The translations under genes were made by a program, and so were the position numbers. Under the pieces are notes generated by a model that did no database searches, was not told the DNA's origin, and saw only the letters and a list, made by a program, of their open reading frames with translations. This document shows positions 33,384 to 44,586 of a stretch of DNA of 64,000 bases, piece by piece (within the stretch, counting starts at the first letter, position 1; every line of letters begins with the position of its first letter). The stretch comes from Sorex araneus. Its lineage: Eukaryota; Chordata; Mammalia; Eulipotyphla; Soricidae. The stretch covers positions 138,092,331-138,156,330 of the forward strand of contig NC_073304.1 of NCBI RefSeq assembly GCF_027595985.1, read 5' to 3'.

Positions 33384-35343
33384 CTTATCACTTGTCATCC
33401 CATTGCTCATCGATTTGCTGGAGTGGGTGCCATTAACATCACCATCCATCCCTGTTGCATGCCAGTGCAGACCCAATGGCATCTGCTCGCTCCAGGAACA
33501 CAAAGAGCCTCAAAATGTACATTCAGGCTCTTGATGAAGAAATCTGACCATCTCGTAGGTGGGCAGCCAGGCATTCTTTTGACGTACTGTGGAATCCAGT
33601 AACAGCTCTAGTCCAGTGGTCATCTCCAAATCACATTATGTGTAGGGCCCATCTGATTTTTGATACCTTGGCAAACAAGACAGCAGTTGTGATTCTTAAT
33701 TGTCAATGAAGGTCAGAACTCTGGATTCCATCTCTCACTTGAGTGAAAGGTGATACTCCAAGCATAGCTCTTTTGATTCCTCTTTGGGAGACCAAATAGC
33801 GTTCTCATCCTGTTTTCGTAGGGCCCAGAGCTCTGAGCCATATGTTAGTGCAGGAAGAATGGTAGAATCAAAAAGATGTGTCCAGAGCTGAAGGTTCTTC
33901 ATCCTCTTAACAACTTCTTTGACACTCATGAAGGCGTTCCATGCTGCTCTCTTCCTGCTGCTCTCCTCCTACTGCACAGTTCTGACATGAAGTCGTTCCT
34001 CATGTTGAGTTCTCGACTCAGGTACACATAACTGCTACATTCGGAGATGTTCATTTGGTTGAGAGAAAATAGAATGTCAGAGACTAGTTCGTTTTTCATG
34101 AACATTGTCTTGGTGAGATTCAGCTTCAGTTCGACCTTTCCACACTCACAGTCGAAGTTGGACAATATTTGTGCTGCTTGGCTAATGTTTGGTGTTATTA
34201 GAATGATGTCATCAGCAAAGCAGAGGTGGTGTAGTTGTTGACCATCTATCTTCACTCCCATTCCTTCCCATTCCAGTCATCGCATGACATTTATGAGGGT
34301 GGCATGGAAGAGTTTCAGTGAAATGGTATCACCCTGCCAAACCCCTCTCTTTACATTGATGATCACTTCCTTGTAGAATGGTGAGATCCTGGTGGTAAAT
34401 CTGTAATACAGCTCATGGAGGATCTTGATGTACTGAGTTTGAATGCCCTGTTTGGCTAGAGCTTTGATGACTGCTTCAGTATCATCAGAATCAAAGGCCT
34501 TCTTTAAATCGATGAATGTTAGAGTGGCATATTGAACTCTTGCAAAACTTCAATGAGCTTGGTTACTGTGTGGCTATGGTTGATCATGCTAAATCCTTTT
34601 CAGAACCCAGCTTGCTTGCATGGTTGTCCTTTGTCTAGTTTTCAGCCTATTCTATTCAGGATGACTCAAGTGAATAACTTGTAGACGACAGACAACAGGC
34701 AGATTGGGCAATAGTTGCTGATGTCGTGGATGACTCCCTTTTTGAACAACAGAACGGTCCTGCTGGTTTTCTACTGGGACGGAACCTTGCATTTAGACAG
34801 GTAGCATGTGAAGAGCTGAGCCAGTGTATTGACAAGTTCTGGCAGCAGATTCTTCAGGTGTTCGGGTCTGACCTTGTCTGGACCAGGTGCTATACGCGTC
34901 TTTATTGACAAAATGTCATATCCGATTTCGGGAGGATGTTGGGAACGACATAACCATCTTGCAGAATTTGGTATGTGGGCAGGTGGACATGACTGTCGAA
35001 GAGATCTGAGTAGAAGTCGTGAATAATCCTTTCCAGTGCCCTTCTGGAAGATTTGATAGATCCATCAGAACGTCAGAGTGCAGTCATCTTTGTCTTGTAG
35101 TTGGCGAAGTTCAGGCAAGCATTGCGAATACTTTTCCTGGCTTCTGCCATATCAGCCACACTGCTGTTCTTCTCTCTTTGAGGCCTTCCTTTATCGCTTC
35201 TCTGCACAGCTTTGCAAGCTCGGATGTTAGCTTGTGATTGCCTGCGGCTCGTGCCAAACCACGTTGGCGAACAAGCTCGAGAGTTTCCAAAGACAGGCAT
35301 CTATTTGTGGCTTTCCCACTCTCGGCACTCCTCCTGCAGTCAT
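33384..35343 (-). mobile_element. RTE-clade LINE, copy 2 (5'-truncated, 3' complete)
   Basis: Minus-strand copy running from the endonuclease-RT linker (about 35343) to the 3' end (33384), so it supplies the RT and C-terminus missing from copy 1. The end of the protein-coding part lies almost at the 3' terminus, typical of RTE elements with a minimal 3' UTR. It abuts an L1 on its right. No target duplication was found. Confidence 0.88.
33410..35340 (-). pseudogene. RTE reverse transcriptase frame, broken
   Basis: Frameshifted remains in order: linker (NHKLTSELAKLCREAIKEGL), RT active-site block QQLHHLCFADDIILITPNIS with an intact ADD near 34,200-34,230, then FDCECGKVELKLNLTKTMFM, LNQMNISECSSYVYLSRELN, and the region DSTILPALTYGSELWALRKQ. 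Near 33,540-33,640 an in-frame stretch reads HWTRAV, matching the C-terminal WTRAV...W.PRD...PTRWSDFF signature of nematode-type RTE proteins. The family catalyses target-primed reverse transcription; this copy cannot be translated. Confidence 0.85.
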
Positions 35344-37724
35344 GCACAAATACCAGATACAAATATCAGAGAAAAATACCTAGGAGAATCTGAAAATCCA
35401 TTAAAACTCACGTTTCTGGTAAGTGAGGACCTGAAATCAACACTCACTACATTGGCAATCAAAATAAAGCAAGCACTGATAAATGAAATCAAACAATTAT
35501 GAGACGAAAATTTGACCAACTCAAAGAAGAACTGATTCTGTGGATGACAGATTCTACACAAAATTAATTGAAAGGACTAAAGAACACAATAGCAAACATA
35601 GTAGCAGAATTACACAGGTAGAAAACCATATAGACAAACACGAAGACAAAATACACGCCAGCATTGATAGGGAGCTGACAGGAGAAAAGAGAAACACTAA
35701 ATGGTGAGAATGTAAAGAACATAATGGATAACAGCAAGAGAAACAATCTCTGAATCATAAAAATACTAGAAGAAGAAGAAAATGGGGAAAAGGAACGACA
35801 AGTAGTGGGAGATATCATAGCTGAGAACTTTCCCACTCTCTGCAGGGAGGCTGATATATAGATTCAATGAGACCAAAGAGTAGCAAACAAAATAAACCCA
35901 AGCAGAACAATGCCAAGACACATGTTAATCAATTTACAAAATCCAGACTTCTTAAACCTTCTAGACAGAAGAGAATCCTTAAATACAAGAGAGACAACAT
36001 AAGAATCACAACATATTTCTCATTTGAAACAGTACAGGAAAAAAAAGAGTGAGTCAAATTACTCACTGAGAAAAGCCCTTTCAAGATACTCCGCAAAGTC
36101 CACTACTCTGCAAAGCTCTCATGTAAATGGGATGAAAACATAAAACATTCTCAGACAAAGAATGGCTTATAGCATTTGCTATAACTGAATGAAATATTGA
36201 AATATCCCAAATGAAATATTGAAAGATCATTTCTATAAACCAAATAGCCAGTTGCAGAAGCAACAATGACACACAGTAAATGGCAGCATAGCCCTAAGTA
36301 TAAATAGCTTCTCTGTATGTCAATGGAGTGAACTCTTCCACTAAAAGACCAAGACTGGCATAATGAATCAGGGGGGCAAAAATCCAGGCTCAGAGGGAAA
36401 GGATAGAAAACAAGTTTACAAGACAATGGTAAACAGAAAAATGCTGGGATATTCATGCTAACGTCAGACCAAACAGCATTCAATCTAAAGAAAGTAATTA
36501 GAGAAAGGTATGGACACTGCTTATTGGTTACAGTAACAATAGAGAAAGAAGTACTAGCTTTAATTAACATATAAGCACCAAATGTAGAATCAGCAAAGTA
36601 TATAAGGCTTATACTCACAAACCTAAAAAAATATGCATGGAAACACAACATTAGTGGGGGACTTCAACACTCCACTGTCACCACCAGACAGATAAATTAG
36701 ACAGAATGTCAGTAAAGACATAAGAACACTAAATGAAGACCTAGAAGAGCTGGGACTCGTGGATATATACAGGGTCTGACATTCCTAAAAAAGTCTAAAA
36801 CACATTCTTCTCTAGTGCACAAAGAATATTTTCCATAAAAAATTACATATCAGGCCATAAGACAAACTTACATAAATTCACTGCACAAAATCATACCAAG
36901 TATCCACAATTTCACAGAGATTTAAAATACTCATAAAAAGACGATGTGGAAAATTTCTAACACCTGGAGACTGAACAACATGCTACTAAATAACAGCTGG
37001 ATCAAAGAGAAATCAATGAACAGATTACATTCCTTGAGATGAGTGATAATAAAAAAATAAGTTATCAAAATCTATGGGGCATAGCAAAAGTTATACTTAG
37101 AGGGAAACCTATTGCAACACAGACAAATTAATTAAAAGACCAGTAGAAGGAAGGAAATAATAAAAACCAGAGCAGAAATCAATTATATATAAACTAAGAA
37201 AGGAATACAAAACAATCAATGAAACCAGAATCTGGTTCTTTCAAAGAGTAAATAAGATAGATAATTCTTTAGATAGACTCATAAGGAGAAAAATAGAAAG
37301 TATTCAAATATGATCAGACAAAATGAAAATCAGATCAGAAATGAAATGGAGAAAAATTACAACAGAATCCTCAGAAACCCAATATATCATGAGAATTTAC
37401 TATGAACAACTTTGCTCAGTTAAGTTGGAAAACCTAGAAGGACAAATTCTTAGAAACATGTAATTTCCCAAAATTGAATGAAAATTAAAGAGAAATCCTG
37501 AACAGATCAATTACAAGCAAGGTCATTGAAACAGTAATCAACATTTTCTCCTGAAAAAAAAAAAAAGTCCTGGTCTAGATAGATTTACTGGTGAGTTTCA
37601 TCGAACTTTCAGAGAAGATCTTTTGCTGTTGATACTTAGGCTCTTACAAAATATCTATTCTAACACCTTCTACAAAGCCAACATTACAATACCCCAAACA
37701 GACATTTCTAAAAAATAAAACTAC

Positions 37725-38040
37725 ATTCCCTTTTGCTCTCTCTCCTTTTGGATGTTGTGACTTGCAGTAGAGGTATTAGGTGGCCATCATGTTCGGTCTA
37801 TAGTCTACTTTCAGCCTGCCTCTCCCATCCCAAGCCGGCCCTCCTAGCACCCTTTACTTGGTGGTCCCATCTCTATCTGCGCTGCCTTCTCCCCCAGCAT
37901 GCGAGGCTGGCTTCCAAGCTGTGTAGTAATCCTCCTGGTACTTATCTCTGCTGTAATGGTACCCCCACAGTGATTCACTAATAAGAGAGGGGGGGGAGGG
38001 AGAGGGAGAGAGGGAAAGAGGGAGAGAGAAGAGAAAGAAA
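37725..38040 (+). mobile_element. 5'-inverted (twin-primed) L1 3' end
   Basis: The first part (about 37725-37945) is the complement of the young L1 3' UTR (ggccatcatgttcggtctat, agtctactttcagcctgcct). The last part (about 37950-37985) is the same UTR end in sense orientation (ctgtaatggtacccccacag followed by tgattcactaata), then a purine-only tail of ggga/gaga repeats. This head-to-head layout is the signature of twin priming. Approximate duplication aaataaaacta / aaataaaaacta flanks it. Confidence 0.75.
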
Positions 38041-38255
38041 TAAAAACTAGTATGTACCTGAAAAAAATAATATAAAGCTACAGACCAAAAAGTTCATCTC
38101 CAGATGATCTTGATGCAAAAATCCTCACAAAATCTTACAAACTAAATCCAAGAGCATATAAAAAAAAGCAACATATATGAAAATCAAGTGGAATTTATAC
38201 CAGGGATACAAGGATAGTTCAATATATGGAAATTAATTAACATAACACAACATCA

Positions 38256-39219
38256 CTTGTATCACTTGTCATCCCGTTGATCCTCGATTTGCTCGAGCGG
38301 ACACCAGTAATGTTTCCATTCATCCCTGTTGTGTGCTAGTGTAGCCCAATGGCATCTGTTCGCTCCAGGAATATGAAGAGCCTCAAACCGTTTGTTCAGG
38401 GTTTTGACGAAGAAGTCTGACCATCTCATAGGTGGGTGGCCACACGGTCTTTTGATGTCCCATGGAACCCAGTTGGTAACAGCTCTGGTCCAGAGGTCAT
38501 CTCTAAATCACACTGCATGTCCAGCCCATCTGATTTTCAACACCTTGGCAAATGAGACAGTGTCCCTGATTCTTGATCGTCGATGGAGGTCCGAACTCCA
38601 GATTCCTTCTCTCACTTGAGTGAAACTTGGTACTCCAAGCATAGCTCTTTCAATTCCTCTTTGGGATTCTTGAATAGCATTCTCATCCTGTTTTCATAGG
38701 GTCCAGGTCTCTGAGGCGTAAGTTAGTGCAGGAAGAACAGTGGAGGTAAAAAGATGTTCCTGGAGCCAGAGGTTCTTCTTCCTTTAAACCACTTCTTCAA
38801 TGCTCTTAAAGGCATTTCACGATGCTGTCTTTCTCCTGCACAGTTCAGGCACTAGGTTATTTTGTCATGGTGAGTTCTCAACCCAGGTACACCTAGTCGT
38901 TGTATTCAGAGATGTTTGTTCCATTGAGGGCAAATGAAACATCAGGAACTAGTTCGTTTCTCATGAACATTGTTTTGCTGAAATTCAGCTGTAGTCCAAC
39001 CTTTCCACACTCACAGTCAAAGTTGGCCAGCATTTGGGCTGCTTGGCTGATATTTGGTGTTATGAGAACAATGTCATCATCGAAGCAGAGGTGGTGTAGC
39101 TGCTGACCATCTATCTTCACCCCCATTCCTTCCCATTCCAGTCGTCGAATTATGTTCTCAAGGGTGGTACTGAAGAGTTCAGGTGAAATGGTGTTACCCT
39201 GCCAAACTCCTCTCTTTTG
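38256..39219 (-). mobile_element. RTE-clade LINE, copy 3 (5'-truncated)
   Basis: About 964 bases inserted into the L1, flanked by aacacaacatca (38244-38255) and aacaccacatca (39220-39231), 11 of 12 identical. It holds the RT from LCFDDDIVLITPNISQ (canonical FADD, here A to D) through LNFSKTMFMRNELVPDVSFA to the C-terminus and a 3' tail with two caagtg repeats. The frame is broken. The 5' truncation plus duplication show normal target-primed insertion. Confidence 0.9.
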
Positions 39220-40386
39220 AACACCACATCAATAAAAGGAAAGATAAAAATCATATAATCATATAAATTTACACAGAGGAAACTTTTGACAAGAACCAAC
39301 ATCCATTTATGATAAAAAAAAAAACCCTCAACAAAATAGGAGTGTAAGGAAACTTCCTCAAGATAGTTGAGGCTATCTATAACAATCTTTCAGCAAATAT
39401 TATTCTTACTGGTGAAAAGTTGAAAGTATTCCCACTGAGATAATGTACAAGGAAAGGACATCCATTGTCTCCTCTCTTATTCAACCTTGTATTAGAAGTT
39501 TGAGCATCAGGAATTAGGCAATAAAAAGAAATTGCAAATGAAGAAGTTGTATTATCTCTATTTGCAGATGACATGATAGTATAAAAAGACCCAAAAGAGT
39601 CCACATAAAAATTAAAGAAATAATAAACTAATACAGCAAAGTGGTAAGCTACAAAGTCAATACACAAAAATTAGTCACTAGTCACATTTTTATATGAAAA
39701 TAATGAATCAGAGGAGGAATAGATCAAAGAATCTATCTCATTCAAAAATCTATCTCATTCAAAAGAACATAAAGTACCTAGGAGTCAACTTAACCAAAGT
39801 TGGGAGATCTATAGCATAAAAAATGAAAATCACTTAATAAATAGAATAAAACCTTAAAAATGGAAAAATATTCCATACAATTGTATTTGAAGAATCAATA
39901 TTGTCAAAATCACCATTTTACTTGGACCAATAAAGATTTAATACTATCCCTCTCCAAATTTAGACAACATTCTTCAAGGATTTAGAACATTACATAATAA
40001 AGTTTATATGGAATCATAAAAGACCCTCAATAGGCAAAATCATACTGAAAATAAGAAAGTGGGGAGTTATCTCATGACCTAACTTGAAACTAACTTGAAA
40101 GTCATAATGATCAAAACAGCATGGTATAGAAATAAAAACAGGCTGTCTGAACAATAGGTTGCAATAGAATATTCAAGAACACCCTCCACGTGTATAATCA
40201 ACTAATAGTATGAAATAGTAAATACAGCCTCTTCAACGAATGATGCTGGCAGAACTAGATAACTATGTGTAAAATAATTAAAACTGAATCCATATGTCCA
40301 CTTTAAAAAAAAGTCAATTCAAGTGGGTTAAAGATCTTAATCAAAGACCAGAATCTATAAAATACATTAAGAAATTTAAGCAGAGT

Positions 40387-40964
40387 ACCAGGAAGACTGC
40401 TCCACAGCCTCACATGCTGGGGTAAAGGCAGCTCAGATAGAGAAGGGACCACCAATTAAAGGGTTCTTGGAGGGCCAGCTTGGGATGGGAGATGGAAGCT
40501 AAAAATAGACTATAGACCGAACATGATGGCCACTCAATGCCTATATTCCAAATCACAACACCCAAAAGGAGAGAGAGAGAGAGCAAAAGGGAATGTGCCT
40601 GCCACAGAGATGGGGGTAGGGGAGGTGGGGTGGGAGTGGTTGGAGGGATAGTGGGATGGGTATCCATTAGTGGTAGAGAATGGGCACTGGTGGAGGGATG
40701 GGTACTCAGTCATTGTATGACTGAAATGTAAGCATGAAAGTTTGTAAGTCTGTAACTGTACCTCATGGCAAGGCACCACCTCTGCTTCGATGATGACATT
40801 GTTCTCATAACACCAAATATCAGCCAAGCAGCCCAAATGCTGGCCAACTTTGACTGTGAGTGTGGAAAGGTTGGACTACAGCTGAATTTCAGCTGGGTGT
40901 GACCCAAAAAGCAAAAAAAAAAAAATTTTTTTAATTAATTAATTAAAAAAATTTTTTAAAAAAC
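40387..40964 (+). mobile_element. Chimeric insertion: L1 3' end + RTE RT piece + SINE end + A tail
   Basis: One insertion flanked by aaatttaagcagagt (40372-40386) and aaatttgagcagaat (40965-40979), 13 of 15 identical. Its parts, all reading left to right in sense: L1 3' UTR (40387 to about 40770), a 120-base RTE RT segment (40774-40893), the last bases of the A-tailed SINE (ctgggtgtgacccaaaaagc), then an A/T-rich tail. The RTE piece is the exact reverse complement of 38977-39096. Confidence 0.85.
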
Positions 40965-41874
40965 AAATTTGAGCAGAATGCTGGAAGGTATGAATCTCAA
41001 AGGTGTTTTCAATGATACAATGTTATTGGCAAAGGTGACAGAGTAAAAATATAAACAAATGGTACCACATCAAATTAAAAAGTTTCTTCTGGGCAAAAGA
41101 AACACAATCTAAAAGGAGAGCTAACTGAAAGGTAGAAAATATTTGTGGCAAATACGTGAGACAAAAAATTAATACCCACAGTGTATTTAAATTATCACAA
41201 AGATCAGCAACAGAAAGTCCAAAAACCCTGTTAAAAAATGGGGCAAGGAAATGAATAAGGACTTGTCTGAGGAAGACTCGTGATGGCCAACAGGCACCTG
41301 AAAATAATATAGAAGTAATCTAAACTGGAAAAGAAGTAAAACTCACTATTTGCAGATGAGATGACAACTTGTATAAAAAATCTGAAAGAAATAACAAAAA
41401 AGACTGCAAATAATTGTTTTAGTAAAGAATCAAGATAAAAAATACACATAAATCTGTTTCATTTCTATAAGTAAATAATGATTTAGAGTAATATTTCCTA
41501 AAGTGTATGATACGCCCCTTCAAGGGCACTGATTCAAGTGCAGGGTAGTAGTAATCTCAGATGTAATTAAGGGGTGCTTTCTACTTGTTTGCTTAAAGAA
41601 AATACATTTCTCGGGGCCATTGAATGATTTTTTTTGAATAAGAGAAAATAGGTCAACTATGTTTGGAACTTATGAATTAGAGGAAAGGGAAATTGAGAGA
41701 AATGTCCCATTTACAATTGATACAAATAATATATCTGTGAGTAAACATAGGAAAGGAAGTGAAAGATCTATCCACTGAAAACCATATGGTACTACTAAAG
41801 AAATAGAAGACTCAAAACAATGGAAATACGTTCTTGTTCCATGTATTAAAATAATAAATATTAGTAAAATAGCT

Positions 41875-42128
41875 GGGGCTGGAGTGATAGCACTGTGGTA
41901 GAGCACTTGCCTTGCACGCGGCTAACCTGGGTTCGATTCCTGTGCCCCTCTCAGAGAGCCCAGCAAGCTACCGAGAGTATCTTGCCCGAACAGCAGAGCC
42001 TGGCAAGCTACCCATGGTGTATTCAACATGCAAAACTAGTAACAAACAAGTCTCACAATGGAGACTGTTACTGGTGCCCGCTCGAGCAAGTCGATGAACG
42101 ATGGATTGACAGTGACAGTGACAGTGAT
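41875..42128 (+). repeat. RTE-tailed tRNA-headed SINE
   Basis: Complete: A box TAGCACTGTGG, B box GGTTCGATTCC, RTE 5' block, RTE 3' block and a gtgaca-repeat tail. Perfect 9-base duplication taaaatagc (41865-41873, 42129-42137). The CpG-rich head suggests a fairly young copy. Confidence 0.95.
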
Positions 42129-42137
42129 TAAAATAGC

Positions 42138-43502
42138 TGTGTAAAAACACAAAAAAGAAAAGGGAAAGGGCAAGGAGGGGAGCATCTCACCGCACCGGGC
42201 ACAGGGCACAGGGCAGTGGCACTGTCTCTCCCGCCGCCCGCGTTTGATAGTCTCCAGCAGCTTTCCCCACCCCAGGGAGGTTGATGGCGATGATGAGGCA
42301 GAAAGAAGGAACGGAGCCAAGCTGGTTGGTCTCAATTGCAGTTTATTCCATTCCCATCTCCATTCTCCTCTGATTCTCCTCCTGCTTCTTCCTCCCCCAT
42401 GCTACTTCATTCTCTTTCTCTGCTGGATCTGGATCTTCATCTGGCTTCTCCAGATCTGGCACTGGGCCTGGCCCCGGCACTGGCCCTGGGACTGACCCTG
42501 GGACTCGACCTGGGACTGGCCCCCCAGCCCATCTCAGAGCCTAGTTAAATCCCCCAGCATGAGGGCTTGGGGCTTACACATAGGTGTGGTCACAATCAAT
42601 AGGGTAAAGTTCTTTCTTTCAGGGGATGCTTCTTCTAGGACAGATTCTCTTTCAGCAGGACACCCGCCCAAGAGCGGAATCCCATGGGTGTGTTTCTCCT
42701 CTCCTTGTCCAACTAACATATAAGTATTCATAATATTAATCATTTTGTATAGACATAACAAGAGATACATTAAGCTTATAGAATTGCTTTCCTGGGGTCA
42801 CCTCAATCTCAGACTACAGTGCTCAGGCCAGATTAGTCTTTCCTATCCTTAGCAGGGTCCTAGTCTCATCGTTGCTTTTGGATTATGACATGACATGTCC
42901 ATGACCAAGCTCTTAGCATATAGTTAAGCATTAGGCACTTTGGCCAGGCCCATCTCAATGCCCAACTCACCGCATGCCCTGGGTCCGTCCCGTCCTTCAT
43001 CAGGACCCGCTTTTGGGGGTGCTAGGAAGTAAGGGCAGCCGAGGCTTAAGTCGAGAAAGCAGATGCCCGGGAGTGAATAATATTCGAAGCCAATTAAATC
43101 CCATGTTACCAAAGCATATTAACAACTGTCTTTCTTTGTTCATACAAAAAAGATATTGCTTTAAAGTAAACTATTCAAAAGACATAAGGGGAGGAGAAAG
43201 GCAATAATAATTTACAATACAAGCTCATTGTCCTAGCAAGGTCTGACCTTACAAATTAACAGAGTCTGATTAGGGGAAGAGCTGATTGGCTAGTTGGGGA
43301 AGGGAGCATAGACGTGATTACATATAGACAAAGGAGTGGGAGTGACTGGGGAGCACCTTGAAGGGCGTGACTGATATAACTAAGCTCCTAGTGGCAAGGG
43401 GAGCAGGACATACCAATGTAGTCTAGAATTGTTTAGAGATTATTACCAGATAAGCCCAAACTCTGTGGCAAGGGAAAAAGGACAAACCAATGATATCCTA
43501 CA
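42138..43502 (-). mobile_element. Solo LTR, family A, 1,365 bases
   Basis: On the minus strand it begins TGTAGGATATC and ends in TTTTTACACA, with perfect 5-base duplication atagc (42133-42137, 43503-43507). An AATAAA signal lies near 42340 (minus strand). The R/U5 side holds ctgggact-type short repeats (42460-42530). No gag, pol or env sequence is present, so it is a solo LTR left by recombination. It inserted at the very end of the target duplication of the neighbouring SINE. Relatives: 55504-56259 and 50800-51790. Confidence 0.9.
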
Positions 43503-43689
43503 ATAGCCATCTGACTTAAAAATCTACACATATGATGCAATCCCTGTAAAAATACCAGTGGTATTTTTCAATGATAAAGAACAAGTAATGCAAAGATTTC
43601 TATCAAATTACAAAATTCTTATTAGTCTGAGATAAAAAAAAAAGAGAGAGAGAGAGAACTAGAAGCATTCACACTCTCTAATTTTGATT

Positions 43690-43860
43690 GGTTGGATTTT
43701 GAGGGGGTTTTCAGGGAGGGGGTAGTGCTCAGGACTTACTCCTGGCTCTACACTCAGGCATCATTCCTTGTGGGGCTCAGGTGACATGTTTCTTAGGATT
43801 GAATCCAGGTCAGCCACATGCAAGACAAGTGACCTAATGATGTACTATTTTTTCACCTCT
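43690..43860 (-). repeat. Old A-tailed SINE
   Basis: The plus strand shows tagtgctcaggacttactcc, tggctctacactcaggcatc and the decayed head complement (agccacatgcaagacaagtg). Confidence 0.78.
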
Positions 43861-44060
43861 GATAACTTTAAACCGCATTATGAAAAATAGTAATTAAATA
43901 GTACAATACTAAAACAAAGCAGACACGGATGTGAATGAACAAGGAAACTCATACTCTGGTGTTGGAAATATAAAAAGAAGAATCCAAGAGCAAACTATTT
44001 ATAGGTTCAACTAGGAAATATTGAAATAAATGTACTAAGGCAAAACTGATCATTATTCAC

Positions 44061-44294
44061 AGGGCAATAGCTAATTGTTTTCTATTGGACTTAATTTGTA
44101 TTTCCTGGACAAGGTTCAATTGCATTATCATGTCAATTGTCTATAACTCCACAGAGTTGTGAAACAGCTCAAAGAAGGTGAAAGGTGAGAGTAATCCAAA
44201 TGAGTATGCTGAGTGAAATATTTGCCAAGGGCTCAATTTTTTTTAAGGGTACATAATTTTACCTTTTAAATAATTACTCTTAAAAGTAACTTTG
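44061..44294. other. Unrecognised sequence
   Basis: No family recognised between the L1 remnant and the next SINE. Confidence 0.35.
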
Positions 44295-44465
44295 GGGGTT
44301 GGATAGATGGTTTAATGGATAGGGCACTTTGCATTGCACATAACCAACCTGGATTTAATTCCCAGAATCATATGTGGTCCCCAAGTCCTGCCAGGAGAGA
44401 TCCCTGAGCACAGAGCTAAGAATAAGTCCAGAGCTCAGCTGAGTGTGACCACAAAACAAAACAAC
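44295..44465 (+). repeat. Old A-tailed SINE
   Basis: Head (gggggttggatagatggttt), B box region ggatttaattccca, body (ctgccaggagagatccctga) and tail after gtgaccacaaaac. Confidence 0.82.
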
Positions 44466-44586
44466 TGTAACAATGTCTGACCCATAATAAACACTCAAAT
44501 AATTTAATTAAAAATTAAATTTATTGCATTTAAAATTATTCAAATTTCTGTTCTAAACTTATCTGAGCAAAGTGTCCCCTGATGAT

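Larger units (their letters stand above)
35344..41309 (+). mobile_element. Old L1 LINE, mosaic
   Basis: Begins inside ORF1-like sequence (caatcaaaataaagcaagca near 35455) and continues through endonuclease and RT remains (atctggttctttcaaagagt near 37230; ctctatttgcagatgacatg near 39555) to the ORF2 C-terminal region (about 41260). Riddled with stops. Nested insertions: 37725-38040, 38256-39219 and 40387-40964. Confidence 0.82.
41310..44060 (+). mobile_element. Second L1 ORF2 fragment, interrupted
   Basis: RT sequence restarts here after the ORF2 end of the preceding L1 (tatttgcagatgagatgaca near 41345), continues at 41680-41864, at 43503-43680 (gcaatccctgtaaaaatacc) and, less certainly, at 43861-44060. 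A stretch at 41490-41660 (gtatgatacgccccttcaag) is foreign and unidentified. A SINE, a solo LTR and a further SINE split it. Confidence 0.65.

Noticed and set aside
36151-36651. 166-residue minus-strand frame, the second longest in the window
   Set aside because: It is antisense to degraded L1 ORF1/ORF2 sequence and shows no domain; an accidental frame in A-rich (antisense T-rich, hydrophobic) DNA.
42244-42548. Frames with repeated LGLGL-type residues in the LTR
   Set aside because: They translate ctgggact-type short repeats in the LTR and have no protein family signature.
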